From Pseudomonas sp. S09G 359 (GTDB lineage Bacteria > Pseudomonadota > Gammaproteobacteria > Pseudomonadales > Pseudomonadaceae): a stretch of DNA of 64,000 bases. Below are positions 10,616 through 18,740 of this stretch, piece after piece. The position numbers and the translations under genes are program-made. A model generated the notes under the pieces. That model had not been told where the DNA came from, searched no databases, and was given only the letters and a program-made list of their open reading frames with translations. The stretch covers positions 6,499,501-6,563,500 of the forward strand of contig NZ_CP025263.1 of NCBI RefSeq assembly GCF_002843605.1. Direction: 5' to 3'. Each line of letters begins with the position of its first letter. Within the stretch, counting starts at the first letter, position 1.

Positions 10616-11281
10616 ATGAGCAAAAAGATTGCAGTGATCCTTTCCGGCTGTGGCGTGTACGACGGCGCAGAAATCCATGAAAGCGTGATCACCTTGCTGC
10701 GCCTGGACCAGCGCGGCGCTCAGGTCCAATGTTTTGCACCCAACATCGCGCAACTGCAGGTGATCAACCACCTCACCGGCGAAGAAATGCCTGAGTCACG
10801 CAACGTGCTGGTGGAGTCGGCGCGTATCGCCCGGGGGGAGGTGAAGGATATTCGCGACGCCAACGCCGCGGAGTTCGACGCGTTGATCGTACCCGGCGGG
10901 TTTGGCGCGGCGAAGAACCTGTCGAACTTTGCCGTCGAAGGCGCGGGGTGCAGCGTCAACCCGCAGGTGCTGGAGCTGGCCGAAGCCTTCGCCGAAGCGG
11001 GCAAGCCGGTCGGGTTAATCTGCATTTCGCCCGCCTTGGCCGCAAAAATCTACGGCCCGGGCGTGACCTGCACGATCGGCAACTGTGCCGACACCGCCGC
11101 CGCCCTCGACAAAATGGGCGCCACCCACCAGGAATGCGCGGTGGAAGACATTGTCGAAGACAAGGCGCGCAAGCTGGTCAGCACGCCGGCCTACATGCTG
11201 GGCAAGAACATCAGCGAGGTCGCGTCAGGCATCAACAAACTGGTGGACCGGGTGCTGGAACTGACCCACGAGAATGACTGA
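10616..11281 (+). CDS. elbB: Isoprenoid biosynthesis glyoxalase ElbB
   Basis: 221 residues of the DJ-1/PfpI superfamily. Motifs are SGCGVYDGAEIHE at the N-terminus, VPGGFGAAKNLSNFA in the middle and the reactive-cysteine segment ICISPALAAK. ElbB-type proteins show glyoxalase activity and were linked to isoprenoid synthesis in E. coli; the physiological role remains uncertain. An ATG two codons upstream (10610) is in frame, but AGGAG is spaced correctly only for the ATG at 10616. It is monocistronic, followed by a repeat island. Confidence 0.92.
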   Translation: MSKKIAVILSGCGVYDGAEIHESVITLLRLDQRGAQVQCFAPNIAQLQVINHLTGEEMPESRNVLVESARIARGEVKDIRDANAAEFDALIVPGGFGAAKNLSNFAVEGAGCSVNPQVLELAEAFAEAGKPVGLICISPALAAKIYGPGVTCTIGNCADTAAALDKMGATHQECAVEDIVEDKARKLVSTPAYMLGKNISEVASGINKLVDRVLELTHEND

Positions 11282-11290
11282 GGCTGAGCG

Positions 11291-11375
11291 TGTGTGGTGA
11301 ATGGGCCTCTGTGGCACACAGGCTTGTGTGGTGAATGGGTTTCTGTGGCAGACAGGCTTGTGTGGCGAGCGGGCT
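11291..11375. repeat. Degenerate 34-bp tandem repeat, left flank of repeat island
   Basis: Two 34-base units (11291-11324 and 11325-11358) both begin TGTGTGGTGAATGGG and end CAGGCT; a third begins at 11359 but runs into the REP arm TGTGGCGAGCGGGCTTGCCC. The units look like decayed relatives of the REP arm itself. Confidence 0.65.
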
Positions 11376-11494
11376 TGCCCGCGTTGGGCTGCGCAGCAGC
11401 CCTAAACCCTGCAACCCCATTCCGTCTGAATCACCGCACCGGCTGGATTGGGGCGGCTTCGCCACCCAACGCGGGCAAGCCCGCTCGCCACATA
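11361..11494. repeat. REP doublet (GCGAGCGGGCTTGCCCGC type)
   Basis: The left arm TGTGGCGAGCGGGCTTGCCC begins at 11361 and its complement ends at 11494. Between them is a second inverted pair (CGCGTTGGGCTGCG / GCCACCCAACGCG) and a 50-base centre. The same arm and inner sequence recur at 31582-31713. Confidence 0.85.
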
Positions 11495-11571
11495 AGCCAA
11501 GCCTCCCACCCAAGCCCGGCTTTCCACATAAGCCATGCTTGGCCACCCAAGCCCGGCTTTCCACATAAGCC
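11489..11571. repeat. Degenerate tandem repeat, right flank of repeat island
   Basis: CCACATAAGCC occurs at 11489, 11524 and 11561 (spacing 35 and 37), and the last two intervals share CACCCAAGCCCGGCTTT. It ends 20 bases before the stop of the yaiI-like gene. Confidence 0.65.
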
Positions 11572-11593
11572 GCGCGGTCCACACCCGCTCCGG

Positions 11594-12049
11594 TCAGGCT
11601 TCTCGCATTAATTTGGTCAGAATCCGGTCCAGCGCATTGGCAAACGCCTGCTTGTCTTTTTCGCCATGGGGTGGCGGCCCGCCGCCCATTTGGCCTTGCT
11701 CACGCAGGTCGGTGAACAGGTTGCGCACCGCCAGCCGTTCGCTCATGTTCGCCGGGCTGAACTCCTTGCCACGCGGGTCGAGGGCCGTTACACCCTTCTT
11801 CACCAACCGGTCGGCCAGGGGCACATCGCTGCAAATCACCAGTTCGCCAGGCACCGCGTGCTCCACCAGGTAATCATCCGCCGCATCCGGGCCGCTGGGC
11901 ACCACGATCAGCTTCACACAGGCGAAGCTCGGCTTGATCTGGCTCTGCCCGGCCACCAGCACCACCTCGAACTGGCGCTTGAGGGCGAACTTCACCACCT
12001 GGTCCTTGGCCGCCCGCGGGCAGGCGTCGGCATCGATCCACACGCGCAT
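11594..12049 (-). CDS. YaiI/YqxD family protein (UPF0178)
   Basis: 151 residues from the ATG at 12049. It starts MRVWIDADACP, the family signature with paired aspartates, and has VICSDVPLADRLVKKG and a GGGPPP segment near residue 125. The fold is related to NYN/PIN nucleases, but no biochemical role is established. An in-frame extension to 12133 lies inside the FTR1 gene and is not conserved family sequence. It begins one base after the FTR1 stop codon, so the two are an operon. Confidence 0.9.
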   Translation of the reverse strand: MRVWIDADACPRAAKDQVVKFALKRQFEVVLVAGQSQIKPSFACVKLIVVPSGPDAADDYLVEHAVPGELVICSDVPLADRLVKKGVTALDPRGKEFSPANMSERLAVRNLFTDLREQGQMGGGPPPHGEKDKQAFANALDRILTKLMREA

Positions 12050-12050
12050 G

Positions 12051-13946
12051 TTAAGCCGCCACCCGGCGTTTCTCGGCCAAACGGCTGCGGCCGTACAGCA
12101 CCACAATCGCCAGGATCGCCACCGCCTGCGCACTCAACGAGTAGGCATCGGCATGGATGCCCAGCCAGTCGAAGTCAAAGAACGCTACCGGCCGCGTGCC
12201 GAAGATACCGGCTTCCTGCAACGCCTTCACACCGTGCCCGGCGAACACCACCGACAGCGCACACAGCAGCGCCGCGTTGATGCCAAAGAACAGCGCCAGC
12301 GGCAACTTCGCCGACCCACGCAGGATCACCCAGGCCAGGCCCACCAACAGCACCAGCGCCGTGGCGCCACCGGCCAGCACGGCGTTGTGCCCGGCCGGGC
12401 CCGCTTGCAGCCACAGGGTTTCGTAGAACAGGATCACTTCGAACAGCTCGCGGTACACCGAGAAGAACGCCAGCATCGCAAAGCCAAAACGCCCGCCGCC
12501 GCCCACCAGGCTGCTCTTGATGTAGTCCTGCCAGGCCGCCGCATGGCGCCGGTCGTGCATCCACACACCGAGCCACAACACCATCACACTGGCGAACAGT
12601 GCCGTGCAGCCTTCCAGCAGCTCACGCTGGGCGCCGCTCACGTCAATCACATACGCCGCCAACGCCCAGGTGGCCAGGCCTGCCAGCAGCGCCAAGCCCC
12701 AGCCCACGTTGACGCTGCGCACCGCCGACTGCTGGCCGGTGTTGCGCAGGAACGCGAGGATCGCCGCCAGCACCAGAATCGCTTCCAGGCCTTCACGCAG
12801 CAAAATCAACAGGCCGGAGATGTAGCTCAACGACCAGCTCAGGCCATCGCTGCCCAGCAGCCCGGCGGATTCGGTGAGTTTGCCCTTGGCCACGTCCAGG
12901 CGCTGCTGCACCTGCTCGATCGGCAGGCCGTCCTGCAATGACTGCCGGTAGGCCATCAGGGCCTTCTCGGTGTCCTTGCGCACGTTGGCGTCAACGTTAT
13001 CCAGGGAGCTTTCCACCAGCTCGAAGCCTTCCAGGTAGGCAGCTACCGACAGGTCGTAGGCCTGTTCGTGGTCACCGTTGCGGAACGCGGCAAGGCTCTT
13101 GTCCAGGGTCGACGCGGTGTAGTCCAGCAACTGCGCCGGGCCACGTTTGACCTGCGGCGGTTGCGCGCGCTGGGCGCGGAAGGTGGCGGCAGCGGCCGGG
13201 CCGTTGGCAGCCAGCACTTCATTGGGGGTCTGGCGGGCCAGGTCGGCGAGGTTGAAGGGCTGCTCACTCTTGGCCGCAGCCGGGTCGGCAGTGAAACCGG
13301 CGATGTAAGTGGCCAGGTCCCAGCGCTGGCGGTCGTCCAGTTGGTCGGCGAAGGACGGCATGTCGGTGCCTTCGACACCCAGGCCCAGGGTGTTGTAGAT
13401 CGCGTAGAGGCTCAGGCGATCCAGGCGCGCGGCGTCCCGCAGGTTGGCCGGCGCTGGCGTCATACCTACGCTGGCCGGGCCGTCACCGGCGCCGGCAGTG
13501 CCGTGGCACACCGAGCAGTGCTGGGCGTACAGCGGCGCGCCGCGTGTTGGGTCCGGGGTAATCGCCGGGGCCTGGCTGACTTCATACGCCACGGCCAGTT
13601 GGGCACCCAATTGGCGGGCCTGGCGGGCGACTGCCGCGCCGTCCTGATGGGCTTTTACCGCCGCGAGCAGTTCGTCGACGCCTTTTACCAACGCCGCGCG
13701 CTCCGGCCTCTCTGGCAGCTCCGCCACCAGCCCTTGCAACACCCCGAGAAACTCCACCTGCTCGCGGTATTCCGAATCATCAACAACCTTGCCCGCCTCT
13801 ACCGTCGGCGGGTAGTCAGCGCCGATATAGTCCAGCAAATGCAGGGCTTGAGGGGCGCCCTCAGCGGTTGCGGCCAACAGGTTGACGCTGCACGACATCA
13901 ACGCCGGCAGCAGCAGCCAGGCGAGAAAACGAAAGGGGCCAGTCAT
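12051..13946 (-). CDS. FTR1 family iron permease with N-terminal cytochrome c domain
   Basis: 631 residues. A signal peptide (residues 1-25) leads to a periplasmic region containing a heme c site CSVCH (near residue 145) and a distal methionine candidate in TDMPSFADQL. The C-terminal 270 residues form the FTR1 permease with several membrane spans and two iron-binding REXXE motifs, REGLE and RELFE. FTR1 permeases import iron by coupling to oxidation of Fe(II). Here the fused cytochrome could accept the electrons, which is inference. No separate efeO or efeB gene is adjacent; the next gene is yaiI-like, one base downstream. The upstream 258 bases show no clear Fur box. Confidence 0.92.
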   Translation of the reverse strand: MTGPFRFLAWLLLPALMSCSVNLLAATAEGAPQALHLLDYIGADYPPTVEAGKVVDDSEYREQVEFLGVLQGLVAELPERPERAALVKGVDELLAAVKAHQDGAAVARQARQLGAQLAVAYEVSQAPAITPDPTRGAPLYAQHCSVCHGTAGAGDGPASVGMTPAPANLRDAARLDRLSLYAIYNTLGLGVEGTDMPSFADQLDDRQRWDLATYIAGFTADPAAAKSEQPFNLADLARQTPNEVLAANGPAAAATFRAQRAQPPQVKRGPAQLLDYTASTLDKSLAAFRNGDHEQAYDLSVAAYLEGFELVESSLDNVDANVRKDTEKALMAYRQSLQDGLPIEQVQQRLDVAKGKLTESAGLLGSDGLSWSLSYISGLLILLREGLEAILVLAAILAFLRNTGQQSAVRSVNVGWGLALLAGLATWALAAYVIDVSGAQRELLEGCTALFASVMVLWLGVWMHDRRHAAAWQDYIKSSLVGGGGRFGFAMLAFFSVYRELFEVILFYETLWLQAGPAGHNAVLAGGATALVLLVGLAWVILRGSAKLPLALFFGINAALLCALSVVFAGHGVKALQEAGIFGTRPVAFFDFDWLGIHADAYSLSAQAVAILAIVVLYGRSRLAEKRRVAA

Positions 13947-14094
13947 GAATGAATCTCAAGTGGAAATACGAAGTAACACATTGTTAAGGGTTAAGGGGTT
14001 TGACTCAAGGCGTTAGTGATTTGGTGTTCTGGTGGGCGGTATTTTTTTGAGGCGAGTGGTGGCGTTTTGTGGACTGCATCACGGCACAAAGCCA

Positions 14095-14122
14095 TTGTTT
14101 TGCCAGTAATGGCGCTTATAAT
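14095..14122 (+). promoter_or_regulatory. Putative sigma-70 promoter of the envelope lipoprotein operon
   Basis: TTGTTT at 14095-14100 and a perfect TATAAT at 14117-14122 are separated by 16 bases, about 80 bases before the ATG of the COG3014 gene. The surrounding 13947-14204 gap otherwise holds no gene. Confidence 0.5.
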
Positions 14123-14204
14123 GCCGCGCCCTGTTAGTGCGAAAGGGAATTTCATTCCTCGTTTTTATGAGGAATTACCACAAAACTTTCAGGGAAGAAG
14201 TTAC

Positions 14205-15602
14205 ATGGCATTTCGCGCCTTGACTCCGTTCGCGCTCGCGGCGGTCACTCTGCTCTCCGGCTGTTCGATGTTCCGCAGCTACGACACCGAGCTGCAAGCC
14301 ACCAACCAGCAACTGGCCACCGGCAACGTCGACGGCGCCCTGACCCTGCTGGAAAAGAACAACACCGGCGACGACAAAGACCTGCTCTATTTCTTCGAAA
14401 AAGGTGAATTGCTGCGCGCCAAGGGCGACCTGACCGGCAGCCAGACCGCCTGGCGCAGCGCCGACCTGCAGGTCTACAAGTGGGAAGAGTCGGTCAAGTT
14501 CGACAGCGAAAAATACCTCTCCCAGTTCGGCAGCTTCCTGGTCAACGACAAGGTGCGTCGCTACGAAGGCTATGACTACGAAAAAGTCATGCTGACCACG
14601 CAGATGGCCCTGAACCTGTTGGCCCTGAACGACTTCGACGGCGCCCGTACCGAGATCAAGAAGACCCACGAACGCGAAGCCGTGATCGCCGACCTGCGCG
14701 ACAAGGAATACCTCAAGCGCGAAGACGACGCCGAGCGCCAAGGCATCACCACCCAGATGAAAGACCTGCGCGGCTACCCGGTGGAAGCTTTGGACGCGCC
14801 GGAAGTGGTCGGCCTGAAAAACAGCTACCAGAGTGCGTTCAGCCATTACCTGGCCGGCTTCGTGTACGAGGCCCTGGGTGAAAAAGACCTGGCCGCACCG
14901 GGCTACCGCAAGGCCGCCGAGCTGCGCCCCAACACCCCGCTGCTGGAGCAGGCCCTGCTGAACCTGGACAAATCCAAGGTCGGCGCCGACGAAACCGACG
15001 TGCTGATCGTAGTGCAGAGCGGCCTGGCCCCGGCGCGCGACTCGATCCGCCTGCCGCTGCCGATCCCGATCAACGGCAACCTGGTGATCACCCCGCTGTC
15101 GTTCCCGGTGATCAAGGCCGACACCTCCACCGCCACCTTCGCCCAGATCGGCGTTGACGGCCAGCAGCAGAACCTCACCGCCCTCAACAGCACCACGGCC
15201 ATGTCGCGCCGCGCCCTGCGCGATGACATGCCGGGCATCATCCTGCGCACCACCGTGCGTGCGGTCAGCCGTGGCGTGGCGCAAAACAACCTGAACAAGA
15301 CCAACCCCATGGCGGGCCTGGTACTGGGCATCGCCTCGGCCGTGGCCGAAGGCGCCGACACCCGCACCTGGCGCACCCTGCCGGACATGACCCAGGTGAC
15401 ACGCCTGCGCCTCAAGCACGGCGAGCACCAGGTCAGCCTGCCCAACGCCCTGGGCGGCACGCTGGTGACGGTCAAGGCCGACCAGCGCTATCAGGTGATC
15501 ACCCTGCGCGTAGTCGGCAACCAAGTGTTCGCCGGCGGCCTCGCGGCGCATGTGGTACCCAGCACGCCGCCCCAGGCTATCGCCACCCTCAAACAACCTT
15601 AA
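14205..15602 (+). CDS. COG3014 family lipoprotein
   Basis: 465 residues from the ATG at 14205, which has GGGAAGAAG before it and starts a lipoprotein signal peptide ending in LLSGC (Cys about residue 20). A longer in-frame start at 14016 would bury this signal and is rejected. The body contains TPR-like helices: GNVDGALTLLEKN, ALNDFDGARTEIKK and ALGEKDLAAPGYRKA. The C-terminal half is of unknown fold. Function is unknown; it leads an operon with ycfL and two LpoB-like genes, which suggests a part in outer-membrane control of peptidoglycan synthesis. Confidence 0.82.
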   Translation: MAFRALTPFALAAVTLLSGCSMFRSYDTELQATNQQLATGNVDGALTLLEKNNTGDDKDLLYFFEKGELLRAKGDLTGSQTAWRSADLQVYKWEESVKFDSEKYLSQFGSFLVNDKVRRYEGYDYEKVMLTTQMALNLLALNDFDGARTEIKKTHEREAVIADLRDKEYLKREDDAERQGITTQMKDLRGYPVEALDAPEVVGLKNSYQSAFSHYLAGFVYEALGEKDLAAPGYRKAAELRPNTPLLEQALLNLDKSKVGADETDVLIVVQSGLAPARDSIRLPLPIPINGNLVITPLSFPVIKADTSTATFAQIGVDGQQQNLTALNSTTAMSRRALRDDMPGIILRTTVRAVSRGVAQNNLNKTNPMAGLVLGIASAVAEGADTRTWRTLPDMTQVTRLRLKHGEHQVSLPNALGGTLVTVKADQRYQVITLRVVGNQVFAGGLAAHVVPSTPPQAIATLKQP

Positions 15603-15612
15603 GGAGCACGCT

Positions 15613-15984
15613 ATGCGTCATTTCATCCTCGGCGCCTTGGCGCTGGTCCTGCTCGCCGGCTGCGCCACCCCGCCGCCACCGGAACCCGGCAGTGCCGCCA
15701 GTAAAATCGTGGTAATGGGCAAGTTCAAGGGCATCGCCGTCGGCGCTATCCGCGTTGCGCGCGAGAACGGCTTTCTCACCGCCAAGGTGCAGTTGAGCAA
15801 CATCACCAGCAGCAACCAGGTGATGTATTACCGCTTTGCCTGGCTGGGCGCCGACGGCTTCCCGGTGGGCGATGAAGAAACCTGGAAAGTGCTGAACCTG
15901 TACGCCAACCAGGCGACCTTCCTGCCGGCCATCGCCAACCTGCCCCAGGCCGCGGACTTCCGCCTTGAAGTCAAAACCCCTTGA
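15613..15984 (+). CDS. ycfL: YcfL family lipoprotein
   Basis: 123 residues. AAGGAG lies seven bases before the ATG at 15613, and the signal peptide ends in LLAGC. The rest is a small beta-rich domain (IRVARENGFLTAKVQLSN, then YRFAWLGADGFPV). In enterobacteria ycfL also sits immediately before lpoB. It begins 10 bases after the COG3014 stop and ends 35 bases before lpoB. No enzymatic motif is present; it is probably an outer-membrane-anchored partner of LpoB. Confidence 0.85.
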   Translation: MRHFILGALALVLLAGCATPPPPEPGSAASKIVVMGKFKGIAVGAIRVARENGFLTAKVQLSNITSSNQVMYYRFAWLGADGFPVGDEETWKVLNLYANQATFLPAIANLPQAADFRLEVKTP

Positions 15985-16019
15985 GCCGTCCCCTTTTCAA
16001 GCTCCAGAGAGATCTCCCC

Positions 16020-16607
16020 ATGTTTGCACGCTTCTCGATTCTCGCCGTGGTCGCCGTCCTGGCCAGCGGTTGCGCCAATACTTCCCCGGTACTGGGCAGC
16101 AAGAACATCAATTACGGTGACACCAAGGCCGTGGAAACCGTGACCAACGAGTTCGGGTCCACCGACCTGCAGATGATCGCCGAAACCATGACCCGCTCCC
16201 TGGCCCAGTCCGGCATCCTGCAAGGCCGCCCGGTGGTGCAGGTGTATGACGTGAAGAACAAGACCAGCGAGTACATCGACACCCGCGAGATCACCACGTC
16301 GATCAAGACCCAACTGATGAAGACCGGCACCGCACGCTTCGCCAGCGACAATACCGACATGCAGAGCCAGGTCGACCAGTTGAAACTGCAGAACCAGAGC
16401 GGCCTGTACAAGAAGTCCACCGTGAGCAAGACCGGCAACATGGTCGCCGCCAAGTACCGCCTGGAAGGCTCCATCAGCTCCATCGTCAAGCGCAGCTCGG
16501 ACTACAAGGACGTGTTCTACAAATTCAGCCTGCAACTGATCGACGTCGAGAGCGGCCTGGCCGAATGGATGGACGAAAAAGAAATCCGCAAGACCACGGA
16601 GCGCTGA
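16020..16607 (+). CDS. lpoB: Penicillin-binding protein activator LpoB
   Basis: 195 residues with a lipoprotein signal ending VLASGC (Cys about residue 19). The LpoB domain is visible in DLQMIAETMTRSLAQSG, VVQVYDVKNKTSEYIDT, and AKYRLEGSISSIVKRS. In E. coli, LpoB reaches from the outer membrane through the peptidoglycan to activate the synthase PBP1b. The linker between lipid anchor and domain is short here (about 20 residues), unlike the long disordered linker of E. coli. It is third in the operon; the next gene starts 3 bases after its stop. Confidence 0.88.
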   Translation: MFARFSILAVVAVLASGCANTSPVLGSKNINYGDTKAVETVTNEFGSTDLQMIAETMTRSLAQSGILQGRPVVQVYDVKNKTSEYIDTREITTSIKTQLMKTGTARFASDNTDMQSQVDQLKLQNQSGLYKKSTVSKTGNMVAAKYRLEGSISSIVKRSSDYKDVFYKFSLQLIDVESGLAEWMDEKEIRKTTER

Positions 16608-16610
16608 ACA

Positions 16611-17351
16611 ATGCGTGCATGGATCGGTTTGATCGGCCTGCTGTGCGCCTTTGGCGCCTCGGCCGCGCCGAAGATCGCGGTGACCGACCTGGCCTACGAG
16701 GCGCGGGTCGAGGAGTACATCCACCAGGTCTCGGCCAGCAACAACTTCCAGGCCAGTGCTTACCACGCCAGCGGTGCCTCGAACTACAGCGAGTACGAAA
16801 GCCGTACCAGCTACATCGAGCAAACCGAGCTGCGTAAATTCAGCGGCGATATCAAGGGCGAGATCCTCAAGTCCCGCCAGTTCCAGCTGGTGCAGGGCAC
16901 GCCCTACACCGCCGATGCCAAGGGTGACGTGTATGACGTGATCAAGCGCATCAAGGCCGGCAACTTCAAAGGCGCGGACTACGTGCTGTTCGGCACCCTG
17001 TCCGACATCGACTTCACCCAGGACATCAACGCCCTGGACCACACCAACAGCTACTCGGCGGTGCTGGGCCTGACGCTGGTAGCGGATTTCAGCCTGATCA
17101 ACACGCGCACCTTTGAGATCACCTCGGCGTTTACCGCCATGGGTGAAGGCCAGGACACCAAATTGGTGAACAGCCGCGACGTGCGCGTAAGCCTGAACCG
17201 GCCGCGGGTGGTGAAGGAAGTGTCGAAGGCGCTGGGTGAGGATGTGGCGCGGCAATTGGCGGAGCAGCTGGGTGGTGGGTACCAGGAACCTGGCCAACCG
17301 GTGCTGCGCAACAACCTGCCAAGGGATGAAGCGCCAAAAATCCTGCGCTGA
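16611..17351 (+). CDS. Second LpoB/CsgG-like protein, without lipobox
   Basis: 246 residues. The signal peptide (residues 1-18, ending ASA) is of the ordinary type with no lipobox cysteine near the cleavage site, although one cysteine lies inside it. The mature part resembles the LpoB/CsgG fold: KIAVTDLAYEARVEEYIHQV, then GADYVLFGTLSDIDF and SLINTRTFEITSAF. It probably arose by duplication of an lpoB-type gene, and being soluble in the periplasm it could modulate the lipidated partner. It is translationally close to lpoB (3-base gap) and the last gene of the operon. The product name is an inference from fold-like motifs. Confidence 0.7.
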   Translation: MRAWIGLIGLLCAFGASAAPKIAVTDLAYEARVEEYIHQVSASNNFQASAYHASGASNYSEYESRTSYIEQTELRKFSGDIKGEILKSRQFQLVQGTPYTADAKGDVYDVIKRIKAGNFKGADYVLFGTLSDIDFTQDINALDHTNSYSAVLGLTLVADFSLINTRTFEITSAFTAMGEGQDTKLVNSRDVRVSLNRPRVVKEVSKALGEDVARQLAEQLGGGYQEPGQPVLRNNLPRDEAPKILR

Positions 17352-17380
17352 GCGGTAATTTCCCGGTCAACACAAAACCA

Positions 17381-17428
17381 TTGTGGGAGGGGGCCAGTCG
17401 AATCGTCGCACCGCCCCTCCCACATTTT
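17381..17428. terminator. Hairpin with T tract, derived from a single REP arm
   Basis: TTGTGGGAGGGG at 17381 pairs imperfectly with CCCCTCCCACATTTTT ending at 17428. It lies between the convergent ends of the lpoB-like gene and the LysE gene and can serve both. Confidence 0.6.
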
Positions 17429-17445
17429 TAATCCGGTTTTGTCAG

Positions 17446-18078
17446 TTACGCCGTGGCGCGATGCAGGCTGGCAAGGAAACCCGCAGCCCCCACAAACAAC
17501 CCCGCAAACGTACGGTTCATACGCTTCTGCTGCTTAGGCGTGCGCAACAGGCGCAGCACCTTCGACGCCAACCCCGTATACCCCGCCATCACAATCATAT
17601 CGACGCTGATCATGGTCGCGCCCAGGATCAGATACTGGATCAGCAGCGGCGCCTGCGGGTTCACAAATTGCGGCAATACCGCCAGCATGAACACCAGGGC
17701 CTTGGGGTTACTGGCGTTGACTAGGAAACCACGGAACATCATCGCCATCGGCTTGCCGATCGGGCGCACAGCCGCGTCGTCGCTCATGTCCATGGGTAAC
17801 GCGCGCCATTGCTTGACGGCCAGGTACACCAGGTACGCCACACCAAACCATTTGATCGCATAGAACGCGGTCGAAGACGCCGCCAGAATGGCACCCAGGC
17901 CGCCCGCCACCACTGCAATCTGCATCGCCAGGCCCAGTTGCAGGCCGATGGCGTTCCAGTAACCGCGCAGGAAACCGTATTGCAAGCCGCTGGACATCGA
18001 CGCGATGGCGCCCGCGCCGGGGGAAAGGGAGATGATCCAACTGGCCACGAAAAAGGCCAGCCACGTATCGAGTGCCAT
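17446..18078 (-). CDS. LysE/RhtB family amino-acid exporter
   Basis: 210 residues with about six hydrophobic segments. Family signatures are present: ISLSPGAGAIASMSSGLQYG near the N-terminus, then FLVNASNPKALVFMLAVLPQFV in the middle. These inner-membrane proteins export amino acids such as lysine, threonine or homoserine; the substrate cannot be read from sequence. It stands alone on the minus strand, 89 bases downstream of the MscS-like gene's stop codon. Confidence 0.92.
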   Translation of the reverse strand: MALDTWLAFFVASWIISLSPGAGAIASMSSGLQYGFLRGYWNAIGLQLGLAMQIAVVAGGLGAILAASSTAFYAIKWFGVAYLVYLAVKQWRALPMDMSDDAAVRPIGKPMAMMFRGFLVNASNPKALVFMLAVLPQFVNPQAPLLIQYLILGATMISVDMIVMAGYTGLASKVLRLLRTPKQQKRMNRTFAGLFVGAAGFLASLHRATA

Positions 18079-18167
18079 TGCACACCTCAGGGGGGAGTTT
18101 GCTGTTGTGCCCTTAAGCTAACTCCGCCGAGCAAAGGCTGGCTATAGATTTTTACAAGATGTGAATG

Positions 18168-18740
18168 CTAGCGGTCGCCCGGGAACACATGGGTCCCTGG
18201 CCAACGCCGTACCGAGCGCTGGAAGAACAGGCTGTTCGGCACCTGGACGATGGCGCTGTCGGTACCGGCCGCCTCCACTTCGATCAGTGTGGTGTAGAGC
18301 AGGTTGATCGCCACGACGCGGCCCTTCACGCCCGGTTTGTCGACAGTATCCACCAGTTCAACGATGTCGCCGAGGCGGAACGGTCCTACGGTAAAGATCA
18401 AGATCGCGCACAGCAGGTTGGACAACACCGACCACATGGCGAAAAACGCCACCGCCGCCACCGCCACAAACCCCGAGAGCGCCGTCCACAATACCGTGGC
18501 GGACACGCCCAGGCGGCCCAGCACAAAGATCAGCGCGCTGCCCATGATCAGCCAGCGCAAGCCGCCGCGCAGCGGCATCAGCAGTTGCGGCGGGAACGGG
18601 TAGCGCTCACCCAGGCGGGTCAGGCCTTTGGCAACGAAGCGCTGGGCGAGGTAGCCGCCCAGCAGGATCAGCAGGATTTGCACGCCGATCCACACAGGCT
18701 CGACCCATTGCGTCGGGATCGGCAGTTGCAGCGCTTCCAT
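18168..18740 (-). CDS. Small MscS-type mechanosensitive channel
   Basis: 190 residues. It has an N-terminal membrane helix, a second span around residue 65, and the pore-lining helix and beta domain (TALSGFVAVAAVAFFAMWSVL followed by GPFRLGDIVELVDT and GRVVAINLLYTTLI). It opens under membrane tension to release solutes. It is much shorter than E. coli MscS (286 residues) because the C-terminal alpha/beta vestibule is nearly absent. The ATG overlaps the stop codon of the ABC-F gene (ATGA), so expression of the two is coupled. Confidence 0.88.
   Translation of the reverse strand: MEALQLPIPTQWVEPVWIGVQILLILLGGYLAQRFVAKGLTRLGERYPFPPQLLMPLRGGLRWLIMGSALIFVLGRLGVSATVLWTALSGFVAVAAVAFFAMWSVLSNLLCAILIFTVGPFRLGDIVELVDTVDKPGVKGRVVAINLLYTTLIEVEAAGTDSAIVQVPNSLFFQRSVRRWPGTHVFPGDR

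Noticed and set aside
14016..14204. Longer N-terminus of the COG3014 lipoprotein
   Set aside because: The extension lies across the TATAAT box and would place the lipoprotein signal in the middle of the protein; the ribosome site fits the ATG at 14205.
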